NCBI RefSeq assembly: GCF_016863635.1
Contig: NZ_BOPG01000012.1
Span: 496,001 to 560,000 of the forward strand
Direction: 5' to 3'
Source of the DNA: Virgisporangium aurantiacum
GTDB taxonomy: Bacteria; Actinomycetota; Actinomycetes; Mycobacteriales; Micromonosporaceae
DNA: 64,000 nucleotides
The stretch's first letter is position 1; every line of letters starts with the position of its first letter. The notes under the pieces were generated by a model. The model was not told the DNA's origin. It was given only the letters and a program-made list of their open reading frames with translations, and ran no database searches. This document shows, one piece after another, positions 7,917 through 16,406 of the stretch. The position numbers were made by a program, and so were the translations under genes.

Positions 7917-9044
7917 GTGGACCGCCCCGGTCTCGGCACCGTTCTCCGGGAGTGGGGCCGGATCGGCTGCGTCGGCTTCGGCGGGCCACCGGCGCACATC
8001 GCGCTGTTCCGCACGCTCTGCGTCGAGGACCGCAAGTGGCTCGACGCGCGGGAGTTCGAGGACGCGATCGCGGCGTGCAACCTGTTGCCGGGGCCGGCGT
8101 CCACCCAACTCGCGATCTTCTGTGCCTGGCGGGTGCGCGGGCGGGCCGGCGCTCTCGTCGGCGGGGCCGCGTTCATCGTCCCCGGTCTGATCCTCATCCT
8201 GTTCCTGGCCGCGCTGTTCCTACGCGGTGATCCGCCGACGGCGGTCCGCGCCGCGGGTGCGGGCGCGGGCGCCGCGGTGGCCGCTGTCGCGGTCCACGCG
8301 GGCGCCGCGCTGGTTCCGCCGGGTTGGGGACGCGCACCGGAGCACAGCAGTCGCGTCCGCTGGACGGTGTACCTGGCCGTCGGGGCGGTCGCCGCCGCCA
8401 CGATCGGCCCCTGGCTCGTCGTCCTCCTCATCGCCTGCGGCCTCGCGGAGACGGCGGCCCAGCGCATTCCGGTGCCTTTCCTCCCCGCCCTTGCGGCGAC
8501 GGGATCCGTCGGCGGAGTGCTGCTCCCGGTCACCCTGCTTGCCCTGAAGGTCGGAGCGCTGTCCTACGGCGGCGGGTTCGTCATCATCCCGCTGATGCAC
8601 GCCGACGCGGTCGACCAGCATCACTGGATGACCGACGCGCAGTTCCTCAACGCGGTCGCGCTGGGCCAGATCACGCCGGGACCGGTGGTGCACACCATCG
8701 CCGTGGTCGGCTACGCCGCGGCCGGCATCGGCGGCGGCCTCCTCGCGTCGGCGGTGGCGTTCGCACCGTCGTTCGCGTTCATCCTCCTGGGCGCGCACCG
8801 CTTCGACCGGATCCGCGGCAACCGCACCGTCCGGGCGTTCCTCGACGGCGCCGGACCCGCCGCGGTCGGCGCAATTCTCGGCTCCGCCGTCCCGCTCGCC
8901 CTCGCGCTGAGCCAGCCGTGGCAGTACGCGGTCCTGGCCGGCGCCGCCGTGCTGTTGCTGGGGTTGCGCCGCGGCCCGGTGCTCACCCTGCTCGCCGCCG
9001 CCGTGGCCGGCGTCCTCATCGTGCTCGCCGGTGGTGCGGTCTAG
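7917..9044 (+). CDS. chrA: Chromate transporter
   Basis: A 375-residue membrane protein of the two-domain ChrA family, which exports chromate and may carry related oxyanions. Both halves show the signature: N-terminal FGGPPAHIALFR and NLLPGPASTQLA, and C-terminal SYGGGFVIIPLM and LGQITPGPVVHTIAVVGY. About ten hydrophobic segments are visible. The GTG start follows the VOC stop with no gap, so it is the third gene of the operon and presumably controlled by ArsR-ArsC. The first helix region is short, but the GTG is the only start consistent with the spacing. Confidence 0.9.
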   Translation: MDRPGLGTVLREWGRIGCVGFGGPPAHIALFRTLCVEDRKWLDAREFEDAIAACNLLPGPASTQLAIFCAWRVRGRAGALVGGAAFIVPGLILILFLAALFLRGDPPTAVRAAGAGAGAAVAAVAVHAGAALVPPGWGRAPEHSSRVRWTVYLAVGAVAAATIGPWLVVLLIACGLAETAAQRIPVPFLPALAATGSVGGVLLPVTLLALKVGALSYGGGFVIIPLMHADAVDQHHWMTDAQFLNAVALGQITPGPVVHTIAVVGYAAAGIGGGLLASAVAFAPSFAFILLGAHRFDRIRGNRTVRAFLDGAGPAAVGAILGSAVPLALALSQPWQYAVLAGAAVLLLGLRRGPVLTLLAAAVAGVLIVLAGGAV

Positions 9045-9053
9045 GATTCGGCG

Positions 9054-10193
9054 GTGACGATGCGGGTCGACGATTCGTGGTCCGAGATCACCGGCCACCT
9101 GGAGCGCCGCTGCCCCGCGGTCGCCCGCCAGGTACGCGCGCCCGCGTCCTCCGAATCGCTGCGACGCGCGGAGACGGCGGTCGGCGGCCCGTTGCCGGCC
9201 GACCTGGCCCGGTGGTGGCGGCTCGCCGACGGCATGGACGGGCACCACCGGCTCATCCCGCAACTGCAGACCCCGATGTCCGTCGAGTCGGCGCTGAGCA
9301 GTCGCCGAACGTGGCTCGATGTCTCGGAACACGGCGACACCTGTGCGGGCGGGCAGGCCGGTTCGCCCGTGTACGGGGTGTGGCTGCCACAGTGGCTGCC
9401 GATCGCCTCCGACCATGGTGGCACCGAACTGTTCGTCGACCTGCGTCCCGGACCGGCCCGCGGCTGCGTGGGCGAGTTCTACTCCGACGCCTGGGAGTTC
9501 AGTGCGCCCCGATGGAGGGGTGTCGCCGCGATGCTCGACGAGGTCGCCGCCGCCTTCCGCTCCGACGAGCCGGTACACGGTTTCCGGATCTGGATCGACG
9601 ACGACGGCATCGCCTGGGATCACCCGGGATGGCGCTGGGCGATGGGTGGCAGTGCCATCGTCGACCCGGACCGCCTGCGGCAGCGGTACCGGGACCTGGT
9701 CGCGGAGCTTCGCGTCCCGACGACGACGTCCGATGACGGCTGGACCGCGGAGCGGATCGCCGCCCACGTCAAGCGGAACACCGAGCTGCTGCTCGCCGTC
9801 ACCGACGCGATCGCCGCGACCGACCCGGACTTCGACCGACGGATGGCCCGGGCGTGGTCCACCGGCCGCCGCCGCCGATCCGCGAGCGGCGACCGGGTCG
9901 AGCCCTACATCTGTTACGACAACAGCGAGACGTTCGACCCGGCCGTCCTTGACCGCTACGCGGCGGCCGGGCGATCCGCGCTCGCCGACGACATCGAGCG
10001 CCTCAGCGAGCGGCTCGCCGGGTCCGTGGGCCGCATCCGCGGCCGAAGGCCGATCGTCTACGTGCACATCGTCGACGGGGAAACGCTTCTGGACACCGCG
10101 GTCGAGGGCTGGTTCGGCGTGCTGTGGGCGGTGTGCCTGCGGCAGCTGCCGATCCGCGTCCGGCAGCTGCGCGCCCTGCGCCGCCCTGCGTGA
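9054..10193 (+). CDS. SMI1/KNR4 (SUKH)-like protein with unknown C-terminal domain
   Basis: A 379-residue soluble protein. Residues about 25-170 fit the SMI1/KNR4 fold: an early helix then LPADLARWWRLADGMDG, the central LPIASDHGGTELFVDL, and the late FYSDAWEFSAPRWRGVAAML strand-helix segment. SUKH proteins are often immunity or sorting proteins, but no toxin is next to it. Residues about 180-379 are helical and charged and are not a domain I recognise; they include YICYDNSETFDPAVLDRYA. It starts 9 bp after chrA on the same strand, so it could be read from the same transcript, although no functional link is evident. Confidence 0.65.
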   Translation: MTMRVDDSWSEITGHLERRCPAVARQVRAPASSESLRRAETAVGGPLPADLARWWRLADGMDGHHRLIPQLQTPMSVESALSSRRTWLDVSEHGDTCAGGQAGSPVYGVWLPQWLPIASDHGGTELFVDLRPGPARGCVGEFYSDAWEFSAPRWRGVAAMLDEVAAAFRSDEPVHGFRIWIDDDGIAWDHPGWRWAMGGSAIVDPDRLRQRYRDLVAELRVPTTTSDDGWTAERIAAHVKRNTELLLAVTDAIAATDPDFDRRMARAWSTGRRRRSASGDRVEPYICYDNSETFDPAVLDRYAAAGRSALADDIERLSERLAGSVGRIRGRRPIVYVHIVDGETLLDTAVEGWFGVLWAVCLRQLPIRVRQLRALRRPA

Positions 10194-10233
10194 CCGCGAA
10201 AACGCGTGGCCGGGCGTCGGGCAGGATGGGACG

Positions 10234-10800
10234 GTGAGACATGTCGCGCTCTTCCACTCCGTGTACGGCCTGCGTCCGGCCGTGAGCGCCGCGGCCGACC
10301 TCTTCCGTGCGGCGGGCCACCACGTCACCGCGCCGGATCTCTACGCGGGGCGGGTCGCGCAATCGATCGAGGAGGGGTTCGCGATCAGCGGCCGCGTCGG
10401 CTGGACGACGATCCTGCGGCGGGCACACGAGGCGCTCGACGGCCTCCCCGCCGACACCGTCCTCGCCGGCCTGTCGATGGGCGCGGGAGTGGCGGGCGCC
10501 GTGCTCGCCGAGCGTCCGGAAGCCGCCGGACTTCTCCTGCTGCACGGCACCGGCGGCGACCCCCGCACGGTGCCCGCGGGCCTGCCGGTCCACGTGCATG
10601 TCGGGGAGGCGGACGCGATGTTTCCCCCCGCGGACGTCGCCGCCTGGCGGGACGCCATGACCGCCGCCGGTGCGGCCGTCGACCTCTTCACGTATCCGGC
10701 CGTCGGACACTTCTTCACCGATTCCGGCGTGTCCGAGTTCGATCCGGCGGCGGCGGAGCTGGCGTGGCAGCGCGGCCTGCGTTTCGTCGACGCCCTCTGA
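10234..10800 (+). CDS. Dienelactone-hydrolase-family alpha/beta hydrolase
   Basis: A 188-residue cytosolic hydrolase. The nucleophile elbow is GLSMGAG (serine, where classical dienelactone hydrolases have cysteine), the acid is probably in HVGEADAMFPPAD, and the histidine is in YPAVGHFFTD. The N-terminal strand HVALFHSVYGL and the missing lid match the compact DLH fold. The GTG at 10234 is chosen because the protein then begins at the first beta strand; the frame is open much further upstream but overlaps the SUKH gene there. The substrate is unknown. It lies 40 bp after the preceding gene. Confidence 0.8.
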   Translation: MRHVALFHSVYGLRPAVSAAADLFRAAGHHVTAPDLYAGRVAQSIEEGFAISGRVGWTTILRRAHEALDGLPADTVLAGLSMGAGVAGAVLAERPEAAGLLLLHGTGGDPRTVPAGLPVHVHVGEADAMFPPADVAAWRDAMTAAGAAVDLFTYPAVGHFFTDSGVSEFDPAAAELAWQRGLRFVDAL

Positions 10801-10808
10801 ACGCCGGG

Positions 10809-11594
10809 TCAGAAGCCGCCGCTGTCGCTGTCGAACGCGTCGCGGCGGCGTTGCTCCTCCTCGTACCGGGCCGTTCTCGCGCGCATGCCGGCATCCAGCA
10901 TGTACAGCCGGTCCGGGTCGAGCGCCTTGATCGCCCCGGGCAGCGGCAGCGTGGCGCAGTGCTCCGCGAACAGGTCCCGGCGGCGTGGCCAGCAGCGGTG
11001 GTGGAGCCAGCCGAGCGAACCGATGATCATGGGACCGAGAATGAGCGCGGCGCACAGGCCTTCCAGCGGCCCACCCGGGACGGCGATCACCACCATGACG
11101 GTGTAGAAGCAGCCGAGCAGCACCGTCGCCAGCCCGGCGACCCCGCCGATGCCGTCGTCGCGGAAGCGGGACGAGTGGACCAGCCGGGCGTCCTGGTCCC
11201 GTTCGAACGTCTCGCGGTGCCGCCGCAGGTCGTCGTTCCCGCCCAGGTCGTCCGCGACGACCGGCCCCTCGGCGTGGCGGACGTGGTCGAGCAGGGCGGC
11301 GGTGAGGGGATGGGTCGGTGCCGTGTCGTCGGCGGGTGCCGGGAGGGTCAGGGCGCCGTCGTGGTCGACCGTGATCAGCCCGTCGAGCAGGAGCCTGGCC
11401 GCCGCCTCGCGCCACAACGGCCGGTCCGAACGGAATCTGACGAGCAGTACGTGGTACGGGTCGACCGTCAGCGTCGGCAGCAGCGCGGCGACCCTACGGT
11501 CCCGGATGCCACGCCACCGCCACAGCACGAGGAGCACCACCTGCAGCGCCACCACACCCGCCGTCACCACAGCCGTCAGCGCGAGGATCGACAT
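10809..11594 (-). CDS. Membrane protein of unknown function (possibly TIGR04222-type)
   Basis: A 261-residue protein with an N-terminal membrane segment (about residues 2-24), a soluble part of about 120 residues containing a winged-helix-like stretch (AAARLLLDGLITVDHDGALTL, read to about residue 80), then two adjacent hydrophobic segments at about 145-190 and a charged C-terminal tail rich in R, E and D. The arrangement resembles actinobacterial TIGR04222 membrane proteins, but the glycine-rich tail of that family is missing, so I leave the family open. The ATG at 11592-11594 places the start directly before the first helix. It is monocistronic and convergent with the hydrolase. Confidence 0.6.
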   Translation of the reverse strand: MSILALTAVVTAGVVALQVVLLVLWRWRGIRDRRVAALLPTLTVDPYHVLLVRFRSDRPLWREAAARLLLDGLITVDHDGALTLPAPADDTAPTHPLTAALLDHVRHAEGPVVADDLGGNDDLRRHRETFERDQDARLVHSSRFRDDGIGGVAGLATVLLGCFYTVMVVIAVPGGPLEGLCAALILGPMIIGSLGWLHHRCWPRRRDLFAEHCATLPLPGAIKALDPDRLYMLDAGMRARTARYEEEQRRRDAFDSDSGGF

Positions 11595-11641
11595 GCCCGG
11601 ATCATCGCAGGGCGACACCAGCGCGGCGGGCAGCTACGGCG

Positions 11642-12292
11642 TCAGTGCGGGTCGGGCGTGAACGCCGGGCTCACCAGGTAGTCGGAGTTCTGCCAGCTCT
11701 CGGTGGGGAACGCCGCGCCGCCGCCGAAGTCGGAGTTGTAGACGTACAGCCCGTTGCCGGCGCCGACCGTCGAGTCGGCATTCGACGGCGCGACCAGGTG
11801 ACCGGTGGTGGAGCGCTCCTCGTCGAAGCCGTTCGGCACGTACGAGTACTGCCCGCCGCGCAGCCAGAAGCCGACCACGTAGGTCTGACCGGCGTCCACA
11901 TGGGTGGGGCTCGTGCTCACCTTGTAGAAGCACGGCGCGGCGTACTGGATGCCCTCGGACGCGGCGCCCGTGACCAGTTTCTCGCCGCCGGCGGTCCACA
12001 GGCTGCCCGTCAGCGGCAGGCGGGAGTTCACCTGCTGCGGGGTGAGGTCCAGGCAGATGCGGATGCCGGTGACCGTGCCACCGACGGTCGGCCGCCACTG
12101 CACCGCCAGCAGCACGTCGGAGGTGTCGGTGACCTCCTGGACCCGTCGGTCGAGATACGGATCCGACGGCGAGTACAGGTACTCCACGCCGGAGCCGTGC
12201 GCGGCGCTCGGCGTCACCGGCGCCAGCGCGATCGTCGATGCCAGGATCGTGCAGACAGCGAGCAGCCGTCGGCTGCGGTGGACCGGACTCAT
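11642..12292 (-). CDS. Secreted DUF4082-domain protein
   Basis: A 216-residue exported protein. The N-terminus MSPVHRSRRLLAVCTILAS with a following alanine/proline-rich stretch to about residue 31 is a Sec signal peptide. The rest fits one DUF4082 beta-sandwich: GTVTGIRICL, LTGSLWTAGGEKLVTGA, YVVGFWLRGGQYSYVPNGF, then GHLVAPSNAD and NGLYVYNSDFGGGAAFP. In the family this domain is often attached to glycosidases or surface proteins and is thought to bind carbohydrate; here it stands alone. Two cysteines may form a disulfide. Only 30-66 bp separate it from the divergent GNAT gene. Confidence 0.8.
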   Translation of the reverse strand: MSPVHRSRRLLAVCTILASTIALAPVTPSAAHGSGVEYLYSPSDPYLDRRVQEVTDTSDVLLAVQWRPTVGGTVTGIRICLDLTPQQVNSRLPLTGSLWTAGGEKLVTGAASEGIQYAAPCFYKVSTSPTHVDAGQTYVVGFWLRGGQYSYVPNGFDEERSTTGHLVAPSNADSTVGAGNGLYVYNSDFGGGAAFPTESWQNSDYLVSPAFTPDPH

Positions 12293-12358
12293 TCGAAACC
12301 CCCGTGTTGTCGATAGAGTGCCATGCGGTCGAGGTTTGTGGGCATGATAGGGGACGAT

Positions 12359-13126
12359 GTGGCCGTCGACGACCTACGGGTCGCGAACCTGCCGGAACTC
12401 GCCGGGCAGCGCGCGCTGGTCGCGTTGCTGGACCGTACGTTCCGCGCCGGCGCGGCCGACCAGGTGCTCGCCGTCGACGTGGTGCGGGCGCTCGCGCACG
12501 CCGGCAACTACGTGGCGGGCGCGTGGCGCGGCGAACGGCTCGTCGGCGGCACGGTGGCATTTCTGGGGACGGGGCACCTGCACTCGCACGTGACGGCGGT
12601 CGATCCCGGCACCCACGGGCGCGGCGTCGGCCACGCGCTCAAGCTGCACCAGCGCGAGTGGGCGCTGGCGCGCGGGATCACCGACGTCCGCTGGACGTTC
12701 GACCCGCTCGTCGGGCGCAACGCCTACTTCAACATCACGAAGCTGGGCGCCGAGCCGACCGCGTACCTAACCGACTTCTACGGCCCGTTGACCGACGGCG
12801 TCAACGCCGGCGACGAGACCGACCGCCTGTACGTGCGGTGGGACCTCACGGCGTCCCGGAGAGCAGCGGAAGCGGAGCCCGCCGCGGCGGTGCCGGTGCT
12901 CGGCCGGTCCGCTGACGACCGTCCACTGTCGACAGTGCCGCCACCCGGCGGCTCGCCCGCGCTCGTGGCCACCCCGACCGACATCGAGGCGTTGCGCGGC
13001 CGGGACCCGGACGCCGCGCGCGCCTGGCGGCTCGCGGTCCGCGCCGCCCTGACCACCCTGCTGGCCGACGGCTACCGCGTCACCGGGTTCCGGCGCGACG
13101 GCTTCTACATCCTGGAGGCCCGATGA
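12359..13126 (+). CDS. GNAT acyltransferase (COG3375-like, probable amino-acid N-succinyltransferase)
   Basis: A 255-residue GNAT enzyme. The acyl-CoA loop is DPGTHGRGVGHALKLHQREW (HGRGVG) and is followed by ITDVRWTFDPLVGRNAYFNI and KLGAEPTAYLTDFYG, which are typical of COG3375 proteins. I prefer the GTG at 12359, preceded by AGGGG at a 5-base spacing, over the ATG at 12323. The gene overlaps the enolase-superfamily gene by ATGA. In Geobacillus, a COG3375 succinyltransferase works with N-succinylamino-acid racemase to interconvert D- and L-amino acids, which makes N-succinylation of an amino acid the best guess. Confidence 0.75.
   Translation: MAVDDLRVANLPELAGQRALVALLDRTFRAGAADQVLAVDVVRALAHAGNYVAGAWRGERLVGGTVAFLGTGHLHSHVTAVDPGTHGRGVGHALKLHQREWALARGITDVRWTFDPLVGRNAYFNITKLGAEPTAYLTDFYGPLTDGVNAGDETDRLYVRWDLTASRRAAEAEPAAAVPVLGRSADDRPLSTVPPPGGSPALVATPTDIEALRGRDPDAARAWRLAVRAALTTLLADGYRVTGFRRDGFYILEAR
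12921..12933. repeat. Degenerate copy of the 13-bp palindrome
   Basis: GTCCACTGTCGAC differs from the exact GTCCACWGTGGAC word by one base. It lies inside the GNAT gene in a linker rich in serine and proline. Another one-mismatch copy (GTCCACATTGGAC) is at 13728-13740 in the next gene. Confidence 0.4.
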
Positions 13127-14232
13127 CAAGCTCGGTGAACGGGTTCGAGCTGCGCCGGATCACGCTGCCGTTGGTGAGCCCGTTCCGCACCTCGATGGGC
13201 GTGGAGCACGGCCGCGACGTCCTCCTCGTGCGTGCCGTCGTCGGTGACGCGGAGGGCTGGGGCGAGTGTGTGGCGATGTCCGACCCGCACTACTCGCACG
13301 AGTACGTCGACGGCGCGGCCGACGTCATCCGGCGTTTCCTGATCCCCGCCGCGGGTAGCTCCGACGACTTTCACCTTGTGGAGCAAAGGTTCGCGGCCGT
13401 CCGCGGTCATCCGATGGCCAGGACCGCGGTGCACACCGCGCTGCTCGACGCCCGGCTGCGGGCCGCCGGCATGTCGCTGGGCGAGTTCCTGGGCGCGGTC
13501 CGCCCGACGGTTCCGGCGGGCGTGTCGGTCGGAATCATGGACGACGTGGGCGAACTGCTCGACGCGGTCGCCGGTTACCTGGACGCCGGCTACGTCCGGA
13601 TCAAGCTGAAGATCGAGCCCGGATGGGACGTGGCACCGGTGGCCGCGGTACGCGACCGGTTCGGCGCCGAGATCCTCCTCCAGGTCGACGCCAATTGTGC
13701 CTACACCGCAACGGATTCCGCCCGACTGTCCACATTGGACGATTTCGGCCTGCTGCTGATCGAGCAGCCGTTCCCCGAGGAGGACCTCGCCGGGCACGCG
13801 CGGCTGGCGGCGTCGGTGCGCACACCGATCTGCCTCGACGAGTCGATCACGTCGGCCCGGGTCGCGGCGCAGGCGATCGGCGCCGGCGCGTGCTCGGCGG
13901 TGAACATCAAGCCGGGACGCGTGGGCGGCTACCTCGAAGCGCGCCGCATCCACGACGTGTGCGCGGCGCACGGCGTCCCCGCCTGGGTCGGCGGCATGCT
14001 GGAGACCGGTGTCGGTCGAGCCGCGAACGCCGCGCTGGCGGCACTTCCGGGTTGCACGCTCCCGGGCGACATCTCCGCGTCGGACCGCTACTACGCCCGC
14101 GACATCACCGCGCCGTTCGTGCTCCGCGACGGGCACATCACCGTGCCCACCGGTCCCGGAATCGGCGTCGACGTCGACGACGCGGCCCTTGCCGACGTCA
14201 CCACGGGCACCGAGTGGATCCCGGTCCGTTGA
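13123..14232 (+). CDS. menC: o-Succinylbenzoate synthase / N-succinylamino-acid racemase (enolase superfamily)
   Basis: A 369-residue cytosolic enzyme of the NSAR/OSBS branch. The KxK pair lies in RIKLKIEPG, the metal ligands in QVDANCAYT, LLIEQPF and ICLDES, and the second catalytic lysine in NIKPGRVGGY, in the right order and spacing. The N-terminal capping domain has the loop AMSDPHYSHEY. Members make o-succinylbenzoate for menaquinone, racemise N-succinylamino acids, or do both. The coupled GNAT partner favours the racemase pathway, while no other men gene is nearby. The hydrolase that would remove succinate is not in the window. Its 3' end overlaps the convergent ankyrin gene by 35 bp. 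Confidence 0.85.
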   Translation: MTSSVNGFELRRITLPLVSPFRTSMGVEHGRDVLLVRAVVGDAEGWGECVAMSDPHYSHEYVDGAADVIRRFLIPAAGSSDDFHLVEQRFAAVRGHPMARTAVHTALLDARLRAAGMSLGEFLGAVRPTVPAGVSVGIMDDVGELLDAVAGYLDAGYVRIKLKIEPGWDVAPVAAVRDRFGAEILLQVDANCAYTATDSARLSTLDDFGLLLIEQPFPEEDLAGHARLAASVRTPICLDESITSARVAAQAIGAGACSAVNIKPGRVGGYLEARRIHDVCAAHGVPAWVGGMLETGVGRAANAALAALPGCTLPGDISASDRYYARDITAPFVLRDGHITVPTGPGIGVDVDDAALADVTTGTEWIPVR

Positions 14233-15565
14233 CGCTCTCGTGGAGCTCCCGGGTCAGGGGATCGTGCGGGCGGGCGGCGAAGAAGATGTGCAGCCAGCCG
14301 TCGGCGTCGGCGTGGAAGATCTCGTCGCGGATGGACGGATCGGCACCGCGCTCCAGGAGCAGGCGGACCACCTCGAGATGACCGGGCTGGATCGCCCAGT
14401 GCAGGCCGGTCCGCCCGAAGTAGGGCGCGACGTCGGGGTGGACGCCGCGGTCGAGGAACCAGCGCACGACGTCGACCCGGCCGTGCTGGCAGGCGTGGAC
14501 GAACGCCTCCCCCACGATCTCCGCCGGGTCATCGGTCGCCGGTAACCGGGGCGGAAGGCCGACGCCGGCGTCCGCGGGCTCGGGGCGGGCCCGTTCCGCG
14601 CCCGCCGCCTCGTACCGGTCCCGCACCAGGTCGAGCCGGCCGCAGGCGGCGTACGTCCACAGCGCCGGCGGGACGATCCCGTACCCGGCGAGCACGTCGA
14701 CGACTCCCGTGTGGCCGTGGTGGATGGCGTTCTCCAACGCGGTGGCGCCCCGACTCCGGTCGCCCGGGTCGGCGCCGGCGGCGAGCAGCAGGCGCACGTA
14801 CTCGACCCGGTTGGAGCGGGCCGCCCAGACCAGCGGGAGGTTCAGGTCGGTGGCCTTGCCGAGCACCACCTCCAGCGCGGCGCGCGGCACACCGAGCGCC
14901 TCGTCGAGCCGGACACCGGGGATCGCCTCCGGCATCGCGACCATGTGCAGCAACGTGTCTGCCTGCCCGGCGGTCAGGCCGGCCAACCGATCGGTGTCGC
15001 CGGCCAGCAGGGCCTCGGCGTCGCCGTGCAGGCTCCGCCACCTCTCCCGCCGCTCGTCGAGATCGCGCCGGGACTTCTCCGTGAACGACATGAGCTCCCG
15101 CCACGTCGGGAAACCGAGCTCGCGCGCGATCACCAGCCGTGCGTCCCGGAGCCCCGCGGTCGCGGCGGACGTCGCGGTGGCGTACCGGGGCACGCCGGCC
15201 CGCAACCGTCGCAGCGCACCCGGGTCGTCGCGGCGCAACTCGACCAGGAGGGCGTCGGCCATCGAGGCGTAGGCACCCGGCCCGATCCCCACGAGGCGGG
15301 AGACCGGCCGGTCGCCGGTGGTGTTCCGGTTCTCGACGTGGGCGCGGAACTCGGCCCAGTTCGGGAATCCGTGTTCCTGGGCGAGCACGAACTGGGCGTC
15401 GGTGAGCTGGAACCGCTCGGCGGCCCGACCGCCCAACACGTCGGCGACCCGGGCCTCGGCTTCGGCGTCGGCCGTGGCGTACGCGCGGTGCAGGTGCTTG
15501 GCCTGCTTGCGGTAGTACTCCAGGTTCGGACTGGCCGGCAACTCGAAATGACGATCGGACACCAC
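14198..15565 (-). CDS. Ankyrin-repeat protein
   Basis: A 455-residue soluble protein. Residues 1-90 hold an LEYYRKQAKHLHRAY helix and QFVLAQEHGFPNWAEF, a motif seen again at about 140 (LVIARELGFPTWRELMSF). Ankyrin repeats follow at about 235-300 (LPLVWAARSNRVEYVRLLLA, AGADPGDRSRGATALENAI) and 370-430 (GRTGLHWAIQPGHLEVVRLL, LERGADPSIRD). The GTG at 15563-15565 has GGAGG 5 bases upstream. The role is presumably protein binding; the partner is unknown. It is monocistronic, convergent with the racemase gene and divergent from a GNAT gene across 207 bp in which I see no clear site. Confidence 0.8.
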   Translation of the reverse strand: MVSDRHFELPASPNLEYYRKQAKHLHRAYATADAEAEARVADVLGGRAAERFQLTDAQFVLAQEHGFPNWAEFRAHVENRNTTGDRPVSRLVGIGPGAYASMADALLVELRRDDPGALRRLRAGVPRYATATSAATAGLRDARLVIARELGFPTWRELMSFTEKSRRDLDERRERWRSLHGDAEALLAGDTDRLAGLTAGQADTLLHMVAMPEAIPGVRLDEALGVPRAALEVVLGKATDLNLPLVWAARSNRVEYVRLLLAAGADPGDRSRGATALENAIHHGHTGVVDVLAGYGIVPPALWTYAACGRLDLVRDRYEAAGAERARPEPADAGVGLPPRLPATDDPAEIVGEAFVHACQHGRVDVVRWFLDRGVHPDVAPYFGRTGLHWAIQPGHLEVVRLLLERGADPSIRDEIFHADADGWLHIFFAARPHDPLTRELHESVNGPGSTRCPW

Positions 15566-15772
15566 AACCTCCTTCGTCGCCGAGGTCCGCTTGCCCGGCC
15601 GGAAAGAGGTTGGTCCTGCCCAATGCGTTCACGTGTGGTGCTCGAGGTGGGAAAATCCCTGCCCGCGGACCGGCAGCGTCCTCGCACGCTCCATCCACAC
15701 TAGTAATCCGCTCCACCCGACGGCAACCCCTTGCTACGGTCGTGCGCCCGGCAAGCCGCGAACGGAGAGCGC

Positions 15773-16405
15773 ATGCCATTCCCGTCCACGCCGACGCCTC
15801 CGATCCTGGACGGTGCCCTCGTCCGGCTGGAGCCGCTCGATCACCGGCACGCCGCCCACCTGGCGGCGGCGGCCGACGAGGATCGGACCTCGTACCGGTT
15901 CACGTGGGTGCCCACGGCGGCCGACGTCGGCGACTACGTCGACACCCAACTGGCCCGGGCCGCGGCCGGGACGCTGATGCCGTACGCGCAGGTGGAGAAG
16001 ACAAGCGGACGGGCGATCGGCGCCACCGCCTACTGGGATCCCCGGCTGTGGCCCGACCGCGACGCGCTCTACGCGGTGGAGGTGGGCTTCACCTGGCTGG
16101 CCGCCTCGGCCCAGGGCACCGGCATCAACACGGAGGCGAAGCTGTTGCTCTTCGCCAACGCCTTCGACAACTGGAACGTGGCTCGCGTCGACCTCAAGAC
16201 CGACGCCCGCAACACCCTGTCCCGCACCGCGATCGAACGCACCGGAGCCCGCTTCGAAGGCGTCCTGCGACGGTGGTCGCGCTCGTGGGCACCGGGCGAG
16301 GCCGGACTCCTGCGGGACTCCGCCATGTACTCCATCATCGACGCGGAATGGCCGGGCTGCCGGGCCACCCTGGAAGCACGGCTCCGCCGGACCCCGAATA
16401 CCTGA
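15773..16405 (+). CDS. GNAT family N-acetyltransferase (RimJ/RimL-like)
   Basis: A 210-residue cytosolic enzyme. The start [20 protein letters not shown] is the usual first strand and helix, [21 protein letters not shown] carries the acetyl-CoA loop in the degenerate form AQGTGINT (usual Q/RxxGxG/A), and [21 protein letters not shown] is the standard C-terminal motif of RimJ-type enzymes. The ATG at 15773 has GGAGAG just upstream. The target could be a protein N-terminus or a small amine. It ends one base before the convergent hydrolase gene. Confidence 0.8.
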   Translation: MPFPSTPTPPILDGALVRLEPLDHRHAAHLAAAADEDRTSYRFTWVPTAADVGDYVDTQLARAAAGTLMPYAQVEKTSGRAIGATAYWDPRLWPDRDALYAVEVGFTWLAASAQGTGINTEAKLLLFANAFDNWNVARVDLKTDARNTLSRTAIERTGARFEGVLRRWSRSWAPGEAGLLRDSAMYSIIDAEWPGCRATLEARLRRTPNT

Positions 16406-16406
16406 A

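Noticed and set aside
15566..15772. Regulatory site between the ankyrin and GNAT genes
   Set aside because: No dyad, shared word or clear promoter element could be supported in this 207-bp region.
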